64,000 bases of DNA from Prillingera fragicola (Eukaryota; Basidiomycota; Tremellomycetes; Trichosporonales; Trichosporonaceae): the NCBI GenBank assembly GCA_002335605.1, contig BEDY01000001.1, forward strand, positions 620,001-684,000. Direction: 5' to 3'. The notes below the pieces were generated by a model. That model worked only from the letters and a program-made list of their open reading frames with translations. It did not search any database and was not told where the DNA came from. Made by a program: the position numbers and the translations under genes. Within the stretch, counting starts at the first letter, position 1. Every line of letters begins with the position of its first letter. This document shows, one piece after another, positions 54,601 to 64,000 of this stretch.

Positions 54601-56916
54601 ACCCTCGGCATTACATGGGTACCCTGGTGAAAGACCACACCAAGACCTGGGAAGAGACTCTGGACGGCTATGTAGAGGTGAGTACTTGTCATTTGCCAGG
54701 CTAACCGTAGAACGCGCTCAACGATCTGGAGAAACACGAGTTTGTCGCGTGCGAGGAACCAACAAACCCAGACCTGGCGTATCTCAAGGAAGGCCTGCAC
54801 CCGACCAGCTCCGGCAAGATTATGAGCCAGACGTTCATCTCGTACTCTACAGTAAGCCAGTCAATCTGGCCCCAGCTGACACCGCAAGATGTGCCTCATT
54901 GTCAGCATGGATCCAGACTCGTCCTTCCGTGATCTGCTGGAGCTCTTGTCTGGAGCAGATGAGTAGGTGAACGCTTTAGCCCTTTACTAACCGGCCGCAG
55001 ATTCACCTCTCTGAGGATTCGGCAAGGGGAAGCGGGGGTGAGTTGCAGAAGCTACAGACACAGCTGATGACTCAGGTCTTGAACAAGCTCCGCACTGCAG
55101 AGGCCATTCGCTTTCAACTCACTGAGAATGTCAAGACCTATGCGTATGCCTGATTTGAGTAATACCATCTGACAATGCAGCGACAAGGTCTTTCTCCATC
55201 TTCAAGTCACCTTTGGCAACGTCAACTTGGACCAATTTGCGACCAAGTCTGAGAATGCCTCTCCCTTGCAAACTCAGATTGCCATCTTCAACTCGGCTCC
55301 GCGGATCGCGCGAGGTATGCGCACTCTTCGACATGGCTAACGCGCAGCAATTTTGCTTGTTGCCAGCGAAAAAAAGTACGGTGGGGCTACTCGCTCTGCT
55401 CTTGAGCTGGTACGCACAGTCAATGGCAAGGCTTGGGAGGATTCGGCGACGATCTTCCGTCAGATTGACAAGATTGGTGAGCTTCTGATGCATCCAGCTG
55501 CCGCTTACATTCACAGGACCCAAGTCCATTGCCGTGCTGGCCTCAAATGGCGTTAATAGTGAGTAGTGCCGTCCACACTGTCGCTAATCGTCAGCCTGGG
55601 ATGATCTCCTGAAACTCGACCCAGGACGACTCGAGACGTGGCTCAACCGCCACTCGCCATTTGGGTACGATGTGATTGAGCGAGCCAACGAGTTTCCTCG
55701 CTTCGTTCTGAAGTTTGCGTGAGTGAAGGGATCATGTCCAGAGCTGATCTCGAGAAACGAGGAGGTGATCACTAAACGGAGCGAATGGCCGTGGGTACGC
55801 TTTCGTGTCACAATTCAGCACAAGGGTATCCTGGTCCACAAGGCGAAGACTGGGCAGGCGAAGTGGACGAAATCATCGTACAGCCTCACAGTGCTGTTTC
55901 TCAGCTCAAAAGACAACCGCTTCATTGACCTGAGGAGGATCGAGTAGGTGTGTGACGACGAGCGTGAGCTGACAGCAGCACGAGCAAGCTCAACGACCAT
56001 ACGCGCGAGCTCATTATTGAGGCGACGTTGCACTTTCCGGAGGAGGAGATTGTGGCCATCGCTGGAGGTGGGTTATCTAGACTTGTCCTGCGCTGACCTA
56101 CAGTGGAGGAGAAAGCTGGTCTTGCAAGGACGTTTCAGTACCATCCTCGTATTCCTGCTGCTCGTTTCCCCAGCCCGGAAGAAGTTAGGCCCCGAGATGT
56201 GAGTAATCCAGACAGACTGGTGCTGACTACAGGGATCATCGGAGGATGACGTCCCCGTGGCCCGAACAGCTGGGCACGCCACCAAGGAGGTCGAGCCCTC
56301 TGTCTCTAAGCCAAAACCACTCTCGAGCAAGCAAGCTTTAGTAGTACCCGACGACAGCGACGACGAAATTATCGACCTCACTGGCCCCCCTTCGAAAATG
56401 CAACCCCCGCCACCTCGGCCAACATCCAGCTCGAACGCAGTTAGATCGTCCAAGCGCCAATCCGTTCTGCGGCAGGCAGTCGAGTCGTCCAAACGCCCAT
56501 CTAATACTCCAGAGCCGCCTGCGCCGAAGCGCTCAAAGATCTCGCCACCCTCACCGGCGCCGGTCGACGTTCCCATGGCCGAGGAGGACGACGACACTCA
56601 GAGCGTGAACAGCCTCGACGAGTTTGAACCCTATTTCCGCCACGCACCGTCGCCTATGGACAAGCCCGTCAGCTCGCTCGCCCGAACCACGATCGCCGGC
56701 AAGTCCACCTCCACCTCGACTACTGTCTCAACGCCTCTCACTCCTGATTCCGGACCATCGCGACCGGCACACAAAGTGGTCAAAACAGTTAGGGTCCTCG
56801 AACCTCTTCAGCCAAGTTTTGAACAACTCTCGCAATCCATGCCCAAGCCCCTCCCGACACGCAAGGACAGCCCCGACGACTTTGATGAATGGATGGCATC
56901 GCTGCTCGAGGGCTAG
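51662..56916 (+). CDS. HFM1: Meiotic crossover helicase HFM1/Mer3
   Basis: 26 exons: 51662-52343, 52391-52711, 52747-52961, 53000-53060, 53098-53174, 53211-53291, 53327-53756, 53791-53878, 53914-54061, 54098-54208, 54244-54297, 54339-54432, 54471-54537, 54572-54677, 54711-54851, 54889-54962, 55001-55037, 55076-55143, 55181-55314, 55348-55476, 55517-55558, 55595-55718, 55755-55943, 55979-56067, 56104-56198, 56233-56916; 1446 residues. Ski2-like helicase motifs: Walker A APTGSGKTT at 370-378, DEVH at 478-481, FVAASASVPNINDVARWIG, VFCPTRK, AVHHAGLDLLDRR, TLAVGVNLPAHLV and QMMGRAGRPQYD; then a Sec63 domain with a helix-hairpin GPKSIAVLASNGV. Mer3/HFM1 unwinds recombination intermediates to stabilise meiotic crossovers. 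Both ends are disordered. Exon 8 may instead start at 53809. Confidence 0.93.
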
Positions 56917-56971
56917 TTTCAAATGCTTTATGCGGTTCTTATGAATATGTGATATGTGTTGGATGGAGATG

Positions 56972-58769
56972 CTAGAACGGGGGGTTGTACGAGCGCACTC
57001 TGGGGAGTCAGTGGGGAGATTCGAAGAGGTACTCACTTGGAGAAGTAAAATGGTTTCTGGTGCTTGAGGGACAGACCAAGGGTCTCGCCATCATTGAGGT
57101 TGATAGAGGCATAAGTCTTGAGGTCGAGCTTGTTCCAGCGTCCACGGTTTGTCTCGCGGAGGATGAGGTCCATCTCAAACTCATACTTTGGGTCCCTCAT
57201 GCCGGGCTCCTGGAGATCCGAGATGATGACACGAGCAGGGCGACGGTGGTTGGACTTGGGCACATCGTCCTCGTCCTCGTCAAAGTTCGGGTCGTCCGAG
57301 CGTACAAGCCGCCAGCGGCCAAAGTGGAGGCCCTTGCCGCGCAGGCTGGGGCGGAGGTTGGGAACGACCTCGGAGGGGTGGTTGGTCGTGAGGAACGAGA
57401 TAACGTGGCCGTCTGGGTAGAACCGCAGGAAGCGGTGATACGTGATCATGTGCGTGATCGCGACCCACTGCTCACCAGCACCCGCACGCGTGTAGTGGCA
57501 GACTGAAATGTAGCAGCCGTCCATACGTAAACGCTCCTCTTCTATGAGGGTCGTGCGCCACTCGCCGCGGTGTCGCACCGCGAGCTCACGCGCACTCAGC
57601 TCGTCAGGGACCATTGGTGGGCGGTATATCTTCTCTGCCAGACGGCGCCAGAGGCCCGAGCCGGCGGTCAGCAGCCGAGCCCGCCAGCAGGTACTGGCGA
57701 ATGCCTCTAGGTTGCCCACATCCAGGTGGGCAAAGACGGGCTCAAGGAGCTCGGCCGGAAGCTTGGCCAGCGGCAGCGGCATAGACTCGTCCTCGGCGTG
57801 GAAGCACGAGCCAACGGGAATGGGTTCTCCAGGCTCCTCGTCCGGCTTACACGGCGGGGGACGAGGCGACAGCGCGTTGAACATGAGGGAAAGGCGTGAC
57901 TCTGGCGCAAGTCCAGCAGCGTCCAGTCGTGGGCCAGTCTTGACATGCGTTTGATGAGAGCGGTCATAGTCCGGGTGAACCTGAACGTGTCGCCTGAAGG
58001 CGTACGGTTGATCCTCGGGCTGTGCGGGGTCCACAATATCCTCAACACCAGGAGGAGCCTCCTCCGCAGCCGCAAGAGCACGCTTCTCGTCCTCGGCAAC
58101 CTTGCGAGCGACGCGGGCATACAGCTTGTCCACATGGTCGTCCATCTTGAACGCGCGGCGGTAGAGCTGGAGCGCATCGTTCAAGCGACCGCTCTGCTCG
58201 GCCTCCACTGCGGACGCATACACATCAATAGCACCAGCGCGATCCTTGCGGACCTGCGGCGCGCGGAAAGGTATCTTGTTGGCATCGGCGTCAGACGAAG
58301 AACCCGCAGGTTCTGGGATGTCGAGACTTCGACGGGTAGGTGACCTGGTGGGAGGGAGGGCGCCAGTCGTCGCTGTTGGAGAGCGGTGATCCCGACGCTG
58401 GGGAGAGGTAGGGAATCCGGCTGCAAGACGAGGTGATTTGACTTTGGTAGGAGAAGAGGGCAGCTTCGCATTTGTCGACTTGGTAGGGGAACGCGGTGGA
58501 AAGGCTGACGATGTGCGCTCGCCACCGCGGACAGACTCCTTGCCCTTGGTGCTGGCACCGACATCACCACTGACGACAGCGGCACCCGGTGCCGCAGCAG
58601 GAAGAGCCGTCTCGCTTGTGGACGCAGCTGGAGCTGCACCGGCGCCGCGCTTCGCCTGGACCTCTTGCTTCCATTCACGACGGAACTTGTCCAGCTCGTC
58701 ATCGGGGACCGCGTCCTCCGTTATTGTGAGACCTTCGAGTGCCTTTGATGGGGAAAGGGAAGCGACCAT
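56972..58769 (-). CDS. HRT3: F-box protein Fbxo9/Hrt3
   Basis: Exons on the minus strand: 58769-57037 and 56999-56972; 586 residues. The first 190 residues are disordered with many SPT/SP sites. A TPR-like helix pair follows (AIDVYASAVEAEQSGRLNDA-LQLYRRAFKMDDHVDKLY), then the F-box LPLAKLPAELLEPVFAHLDV and the Hrt3-type beta domain: GEWRTTLIEEERLRMDGCYI, ITYHRFLRFYPDGHVISFLT, GKGLHFGRWRL and ETLGLSLKHQKPFYFSK. The short second exon adds VRSYNPPF, matching the VKSY end of the family. The protein recruits substrates to an SCF ubiquitin ligase. Its 3' end lies only 55 bases from that of HFM1, so the transcripts probably overlap. Confidence 0.93.
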
Positions 58770-58995
58770 TGTCGGCTATTAGACTGTTTGTACACAACTA
58801 GGATATGGTAGAAAGATGGAAAAGCAAAAGACTTCGAACGGAGTGGATTATTAATCTTGGCCCATCGGCCACCATCTAATCTGCCAGAGCCTGCGGCAAC
58901 TGACTTTTGTTGCCGTCACTCGCCCGACCCGTTGTTCCGTCCACCCACTCTCTCATACCAGCGCATCCAGCATTGCAACGTATAGCTCAGCCTGC

Positions 58996-60124
58996 ATGTC
59001 CAACCCACCAGCACATCACTTGCCCTCGCCCGCCGCCTCGCCTTTCCCGCCAGGAGGCCCCGGCGCTGGTGGAGCAGCGTGGGCGGGACAGGATGGTGGA
59101 GGCAGCGCGCCTCGCGACACGGCTCGTCTCCGCGCCGACCTCGAGGCGCAGCTCTTGCGGCTTAGCCAGGACCTGTACGAAATGGAAGTTTGCGCAGGAG
59201 AGGTCGGGTCGGGAATGGAAGAGGCAGTGCCCCAGTATCTGTGAGTACCCAGCAGCGTGGGCTCGTGGGTCGTCGCTGTGGCGACGAGCTGCTGAGATTC
59301 ACGTCCACCGAGGGCCTGCGGCTAACAGCGCAGGAAAAAGATCAGCGAGGGCTTTGTGGAGCTCCAGAAGATGAGCTCGCAGGTCACAGACTCGGTTCCG
59401 CGTCAGGTCGTCGAGTGCGTTTATCTGCAGCTGGCCGCTTGACACGGCTGACATTACAGGCACGTCGACAAGTACAAGAATCCCCATCAGTACACCAAGA
59501 CGGCCCTCAGTCGTGCTACTGGTGAGAACCAGTATGCGCTAGGACGTGTCCTTGGCCTCGAGGTGAGTTAATCTGGAGCCTCACGCATGAACACTGCTCA
59601 CTTCTCAGTCTTTCCGTCGCCAGCTGTCCGACGCGATCGGCGAGTCCTTCCCCGGCCTCCCACTGCCTGAAAGGCGGCATCACCCGATCTCAAGTGGCAA
59701 CACGGCAAACGGAGCTGGCAACGGCCACGGCGAAGCAGGTACGACGAGCGCATCCGGCGCAGTAGAAGGGGCAGGAGGGGCGAATGGTGGCACAGGGGAG
59801 CATGACGGTGCGGGGGCGGGAACAGCTACTGGGGACGTCGCGGACGCCCCAGAATTGATGCCCCCTCCACCGATAGAACCGCCAGCTCCGACAGAGCCAG
59901 CGGTGGTGGAGCCCGGAGCGGACACAGGGGAAGGATTGGAAGCCAAAGTCGAGGCAGAGGCGGCGACGGTTGGGGCAGCAGGAGAGGCAGCAGGAGGGAT
60001 GGCAGAAGAGACGGCCAAGGTCGAGGCCGAAGGCGAGACGGGTGCTAAACTCGGAGCAGAGCAGAGTGACGCTGCAAATGGCGAGTTCAAGATGGAGGTT
60101 GAAGATGTAGAACCCTCGGCATAA
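58996..60124 (+). CDS. MED10: Mediator subunit Med10 with long Ala/Glu-rich tail
   Basis: Exons: 58996-59240, 59334-59414, 59460-59562, 59609-60124; 314 residues. The Med10 domain occupies about residues 45-160: LRADLEAQLLRLSQDLYEME, KISEGFVELQKMSSQVTDSV, VDKYKNPHQYTKTALSRATG and FRRQLSDAIGESFPGLPLPE. Med10 (Nut2) sits in the middle module of Mediator, which links activators to RNA polymerase II. The remaining 150 residues are Ala/Gly/Glu/Pro-rich and mostly disordered, an extension absent from yeast Med10 (157 residues). Starts of the two genes to the left diverge with a 226-base gap. Confidence 0.93.
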
Positions 60125-60438
60125 GACGACACACACGGGCAATCAGCAAGTCGGCCACAAACCGTCAACGCCAACACAGAACAGCCCATCGTCCAACAAC
60201 CCATCGACTTGGACCTCTCTCTGACACCTCAAGTCCGTACACGGCATCAATACCCAGCACATTATACAATCCCCAACCCCCTGCCCAAGATGCAGCTGTA
60301 CCACATTGCCGGAATCCTCAATCGGGGGGTGACTAACAGGAACCACCCGAACCCGCCCATCACCTGACATGACGTATTTCATAGACTTCAATCAAACTTG
60401 CAGATCTCCTTTTCCGATCTCTTTTTCCCTTCCGAAGA
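60125..60438. other. Convergent 3' intergenic region, MED10 / MAPEG-like
   Basis: These 314 bases show no gene or notable structure. Confidence 0.55.
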
Positions 60439-61424
60439 TCAGAGTGCCCCAGGAGCGGCATTGAGGCGGTTGCCGGCCTTGACAAAGAGCGAGAGGGTGG
60501 CGAGCTGGCCGACGAGCCAGGCAAAGGTGCGTCCGAGGCCGAGGCCGTCTGGGCTTGTCAGTCACGTCCAACGCGCAGATGGGGGACACGTACTGCTGGT
60601 GCCGTAGATGTAGAGACCGTTGAAGATGAGGCGCGAGGCGAGGTAGAGACCCGCGACATTGTTGAGGGTCTTGGTGGGCAGGCGCGCGACGTTGCCGGCA
60701 ACAATGGCGGCGGCTGTGGGGTAAGCGTTAGAGCGACAGACAGCGTGCAGCGTAGTAGCTAGCACGTACCGAAGAGGGGGAGGCCACTGCTCGTGTCAGC
60801 ACATGTTCGCAAGCTCACAGATTTCTCCCCAAGACCACGCCTTGGTAATGGCCCAGGCCGAATTTCAAGCGGCCCCCACGGCACACCTGAAACCACAACG
60901 CCATCTCATGCCAAAAGCCTCTGCGGATGCCCCACATTACCCCGCGTTAACACTCACACAAAGCCGTTGTCGTTGGCAGCCTCGGCACGAAGATAACGGT
61001 CTGCGTCAGCGGGCGAGAGGCGGCCGTCCTTGATCGTCTCCCGCGACTTCTTGGGGTTCTGGAGAATCAGCACCGGTGTTCACTCAACAGACAGTGCCAT
61101 GCAGGTTAGCATCATGGGCCGGACGCGGGCGGCTTCGCCCACCCAGGCCTGCGGCGTCCGCGGGACCCATGACCTGCCACATTTGGGCACGCTAACCCGC
61201 AGCACATGCTATGAGCTGGCACTCACCGAGAAGTCAAAGCCGGTGGTGCCGGGGTTGCGCTTGGTGTTGAGGATGGTCACGGCATAGAGGTGGGGGAGGA
61301 AGCTTTACCGTCAGCAGGTGTACACAGAACACGAATGTTGACGGGACACGGACGAGATGGCACACGCGGCGGGGATGGCGTAGTATGAGAGGTTGTTGGT
61401 GGTCTTGATGTTGAGGAGGGACAT
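60439..61424 (-). CDS. MAPEG-family membrane protein
   Basis: Exons on the minus strand: 61424-61348, 61302-61227, 61058-60958, 60786-60770 (17 bases), 60713-60594, 60548-60439; 166 residues with four predicted membrane helices. The layout matches fungal MAPEG proteins: NNLSYYAIPAACAISSVFLP, NPKKSRETIKDGRLSPADAD, RYLRAEAANDNGFVGLPLFA, AAIVAGNVARLP and TFAWLVGQLATLSLFVKAGN. MAPEG enzymes such as microsomal glutathione transferase or prostaglandin E synthase act in ER membranes, but several fungal members have unknown activity and the substrate cannot be read here. The first donor (GTCCCG) is weak, although the frame needs it. Confidence 0.82.
60770..60786 (-). other. 17-base micro-exon in the MAPEG gene
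   Basis: The 17 bases are bounded by GAGCAG and GTACGT and supply the residues Val-Gly-Leu-Pro-Leu-Phe together with split codons. They complete the conserved MAPEG GLxLF block between the third and fifth exons. Confidence 0.8.
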
Positions 61425-61922
61425 GATTGGAATGACAGTGGGGTGGACGGTGTGAGACAGAGGAACGACAAGTGCAGCAGTAACGTTGATTAGTACTAGT
61501 AGTAATGGACAAAGACTGAGACCGTGAGAGCTGCCTTGTCCACTATGGCGTGTCCACTCTTCGTGTCGGTGGCTGCTGGGTGGCCAGCCAGCCAGTAGCC
61601 GGAGAGATGCCGCTCTCGTGATGGGGACGCCATTCGGGTGCTATTAGGTGGAGGTCCAACCTGGCTGCTGGCTGACGTCAAGGCACGTGTAATCGACAGA
61701 TCTGCTCCCGTGGTCATCCTCAAAGCTACCGATGCCACGTTGTCAGGTGCCACACTCACGGACTCCTCATAGTGCCGCTATATCTCCGTCATTCTGAGAT
61801 TTCGGCTTGCATCCTTCATTGTGGACGAGCACGCAGCAAGAACGAGCAACCTCGACAAAGGTCGCAATCTACCCCTCACAGCTACACCCACCTCCCTCCC
61901 ACTCCCAGAGGACCCGACCATC
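61425..61922. promoter_or_regulatory. Divergent promoter, MAPEG / mL40
   Basis: These 498 bases separate two divergent starts. An in-frame ATG at 61821 could extend mL40 by 34 residues but would bury its presequence, so it is not used. No motif was recognised. Confidence 0.45.
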
Positions 61923-62540
61923 ATGTCCATCCGCACCGCCCTCGCTTCTTCGTCGCGCGTGCGCCTCCCCGCCTCCATCCCCGCCCTTGCGCGCACCTAC
62001 GCCGTTAGCGGCAACCCGAACGACGCACCTCCCGGCGACGCGCGCCTCGACACCCTCCGTTCGGTCCTCTACCCCCCCAACAGCGTCGCTCCCACTTCGG
62101 CCTCACCCGTCGGCGCGCGCCACCCCAAGCACGCTGACCGTATCGCTGCCGTCCTCCCCAGCGTCGAGGCACACGAGACTGTCGAGCGCGCTTGGGCGCT
62201 GTACCGCCGTAACAAGCGTGAGGCCGCACAGCGCGCGCTGGCGGCCAAGTATGCTGCGATGGCTGAGGCGTGCTCCGAGCTCGACGTTATTACCAACGAG
62301 GCGAGCGGAAGTGTTAACCGTGCAGTGTACGACCGCGCAATGGTCCGTATGGCACATGGCGCTGCTGCCAACATTGCTGCCGCGCAGGGTCTTGCGCAGG
62401 GCAAGAAGAAGACGCCCGAGAGCAAGTGGAAGGAGAGCCGACCCGAGGGTGTTGTGCCTCGCGAGGCATGGGTGCCCGTCGAGACCAGGGGCAAGGGCTG
62501 GAACTACGGATGGGAGAGGCCACCCAACCACCACGAGTAA
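61923..62540 (+). CDS. MRPL28: Mitochondrial large-subunit ribosomal protein mL40 (Mrpl28 family)
   Basis: A single exon of 205 codons. The N-terminus MSIRTALASSSRVRLPASIP is a mitochondrial presequence. The mature part has the mL40 features: DTLRSVLYPPN, HPKHADRIAAVLPSVEAHET, VERAWALYRRNKREAAQRAL and AMAEACSELDVI, ending KGWNYGWERPPNHHE. It is a structural protein of the mitochondrial ribosome large subunit. It is the only long intron-free gene in the window besides the small unknown one at 23978. Confidence 0.9.
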   Translation: MSIRTALASSSRVRLPASIPALARTYAVSGNPNDAPPGDARLDTLRSVLYPPNSVAPTSASPVGARHPKHADRIAAVLPSVEAHETVERAWALYRRNKREAAQRALAAKYAAMAEACSELDVITNEASGSVNRAVYDRAMVRMAHGAAANIAAAQGLAQGKKKTPESKWKESRPEGVVPREAWVPVETRGKGWNYGWERPPNHHE

Positions 62541-62891
62541 AGTCTTTCGTGAGTATTTTCGGGGTTGCAAGAGGAAGTAAAGAGATGGAGCGCGGCGGAG
62601 AAGAGATGGACAGGAGCGAGTTAGAGGTACGGGAAGGCGCTTGGAGAGACCGTGGCGGTTGCTCAGCCGCTAACTCTGCAGATTGACTCACCCGCCGACA
62701 TCACACATCGACCGACTCACCACTTTTCGGGACTACATGACACACTGCATGCATAAATGCCTCATTTGATCAATCTTTGCTGCTGCTGCCACAGACTTCA
62801 TTTTGGAGGCAGAGCAGTAGAGAGTCGCGGAGAAGGCAATCTTTGACGGCGTCGTTCAATTCATCTAACATATCGACCCTACAAACATCAT
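62541..62891. other. Convergent 3' intergenic region, mL40 / myosin-I
   Basis: These 351 bases hold 3' untranslated sequence. A GTGAGT follows 10 bases after the mL40 stop codon, which could start a 3' UTR intron. Nothing else was seen. Confidence 0.5.
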
Positions 62892-64000
62892 CTAATCATC
62901 ATCGTTGATCTGCTGTGCACGCCTCTTCAGCGCGGCAGCAAGGTCCAGTTGTCCGCCAGCTGCCGCTGGGCGCTGTACCTGTGCGGGTCGTCCACCCGCA
63001 GGCGCGGCAGGCGCCCTCGAGGCAGCAGGGACCGGTGGCCTACCGCCCATTCCAGCGGGCTTTGGCTTAGGAGGAATGACCGGCTTGGGCTTCATGGCTG
63101 GAGGCGGGCCACGGTGGCCGGTACCCGATGTCGGGCGCGAGGATCCAGGCGTAGAGCCGGGCGAACTGTTGCTCGTGCCGTTGGCAGGCGGTGCGCGGTT
63201 GCCTCCCGAGAGACCAAGGATATGTGCGCTGATGGCCGCAGCGGCGGCCGAGCCCGGCGCAGAGGTGGCTGCCTGGGGCGTGGGCGCAACGACCTGCCTG
63301 GCGGGGCGCGGTGCGGGAGGGGGAGGGGGAGGGGGAGCGGCAGGCTGCTCGATGAGCTTGAGGTAGTTGGACGGGGTCCAGCCCTCCTGCCCATTCTTGA
63401 TGATCATCCACCACCCATTGTCGTCCTTCTCCTTGACCTCGACCTCGTCGCCCTTGGTGAGCGACATCTCGCCCTCCTGGCCCTGGAAGTTGTACAGCGC
63501 ACGGTACATGTCCTTCTGCTTTCGTGCAGGAGCTGGCGGGGCGGGAGGAGGAGGGGGAGGAGGGGGCGGAGGCGCACCACGTCCACCAGATGCCGGTGCA
63601 GGGGCAGCCTTGAATGCAGGTGCTGCCGCGGCCTTGGTGACAACCGGGGCGGAGACCGGAGTGGATGCCAACGTAGCTGGTGCCGAAGGCTTTGCAGCTC
63701 CGGGGAGAGCGCGAGCCTGGGGCCGGTTCTGTGACCTGCCTGCCATTCCCGCAGGGGTAGCCTTGGCGGCCTTCTTGACCTTGGGCTTGCGAGGAGGCTG
63801 AGGAGCAGAGACACTGTTGGGGTTCTCGCCTGCTCCAACAGTGATGGTGTGACTCTTGTAAATAGCGTCACCAGTACCACCACCCTTGACAGCCTTGATC
63901 ACAGCGCGCTTGTCCTTTTTCTTGGCATAGTCGATTGTGGGGCCAATGTTGACAGGAATGTTACCGCCGACCTCGGTGAGAATGACACAAGTGAGCTCAG
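62892..64000 (-). CDS. MYO1: Class I myosin, C-terminal tail (partial at window edge)
   Basis: The open frame runs from the window edge to the stop codon at 62892-62894, about 368 residues. It starts inside the TH1 membrane-binding domain ([39 protein letters not shown]), followed by a Pro/Ala-rich TH2 region and a ten-Pro run. A complete SH3 domain follows ([20 protein letters not shown]...GWWMII...[13 protein letters not shown]), then further Pro-rich sequence and the end [18 protein letters not shown]. Class I myosins drive actin patch assembly during endocytosis. The motor domain and IQ motifs lie beyond position 64000. The C-terminus has only three acidic residues and no Trp. Confidence 0.93.
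   Translation of the reverse strand, partial: ELTCVILTEVGGNIPVNIGPTIDYAKKKDKRAVIKAVKGGGTGDAIYKSHTITVGAGENPNSVSAPQPPRKPKVKKAAKATPAGMAGRSQNRPQARALPGAAKPSAPATLASTPVSAPVVTKAAAAPAFKAAPAPASGGRGAPPPPPPPPPPAPPAPARKQKDMYRALYNFQGQEGEMSLTKGDEVEVKEKDDNGWWMIIKNGQEGWTPSNYLKLIEQPAAPPPPPPPAPRPARQVVAPTPQAATSAPGSAAAAAISAHILGLSGGNRAPPANGTSNSSPGSTPGSSRPTSGTGHRGPPPAMKPKPVIPPKPKPAGMGGRPPVPAASRAPAAPAGGRPAQVQRPAAAGGQLDLAAALKRRAQQINDDD

Overview
This window is nuclear DNA from a basidiomycete fungus, most likely a yeast-like Tremellomycete (Trichosporonales or relatives). That placement is an inference from overall character: GC-rich coding sequence, almost every gene split by many 35-60 base introns with GTGAGT/GTAAGT-type donors and CTAAC/CTGAC branch sites a short distance before the acceptor, very close gene packing, and protein sequences of basidiomycete type. 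No bacterial, viral or transposon genes, CRISPR arrays or operons were seen. All exon borders below were worked out by hand from donor, branch and acceptor motifs, reading-frame continuity and protein family alignment from memory; none is supported by transcript data.

Layout. 1-2769: long promoter and leader. 2770-6623 (+): glutamine-rich LisH regulator of the Flo8/Som1 type. 7366-8414 (-): mitoribosomal mS23. 8827-10990 (+): ArsB/NhaD-like transporter. 11249-11328 (-): intron-bearing tRNA-Arg(ACG). 11612-12476 (-): RidA-family deaminase ending in SKL. 12909-14102 (+): retromer VPS26. 14702-16102: divergent H2B/H2A pair around a strikingly symmetric promoter. 17987-18449 (+): H3. 19128-21093 (-) and 21357-23528 (+): UTP7 and RSC9, divergent. 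23978-24436 (-): small unknown protein. 26129-27166 (-): TMEM50/Vps68. 27301-29903 (+): EXO1. 30252-30886 (-): unknown basic protein. 31139-32700 (+): NNF1-like kinetochore protein. 32793-35738 (-): receptor-like cysteine-rich membrane protein. 36107-38347 (+): leucine-rich-repeat protein. 39223-41518 (-): unknown Ser/Pro-rich protein. 42446-45576 (+): USO1/p115. 45826-48312 (-): long-chain acyl-CoA synthetase. 49940-51468 (+): mitochondrial quinone oxidoreductase. 51662-56916 (+): HFM1/MER3 helicase with 26 exons. 56972-58769 (-): FBXO9/Hrt3 F-box protein. 58996-60124 (+): MED10. 60439-61424 (-): MAPEG-like protein. 61923-62540 (+): mL40. 62892-64000 (-): tail of a class I myosin, cut by the window edge.

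The content is mostly housekeeping: chromatin and transcription (histones, RSC9, MED10, LisH factor), ribosome making (UTP7, mS23, mL40, tRNA), membrane traffic (VPS26, Vps68, USO1, myosin-I) and chromosome biology (EXO1, HFM1, NNF1). EXO1 and HFM1 act in meiotic recombination and EXO1 carries an MLH1-binding type motif, but the genes are 22 kb apart and I see no sign of a functional cluster.

The most unusual items are the nested inverted repeats and CACGTG sites in the histone promoters, the receptor-like EGF/furin-type protein with an apparently defective splice acceptor, a 6-base and a 17-base micro-exon, and a RidA protein with a peroxisomal targeting tail. I found no clearly new multi-gene system.
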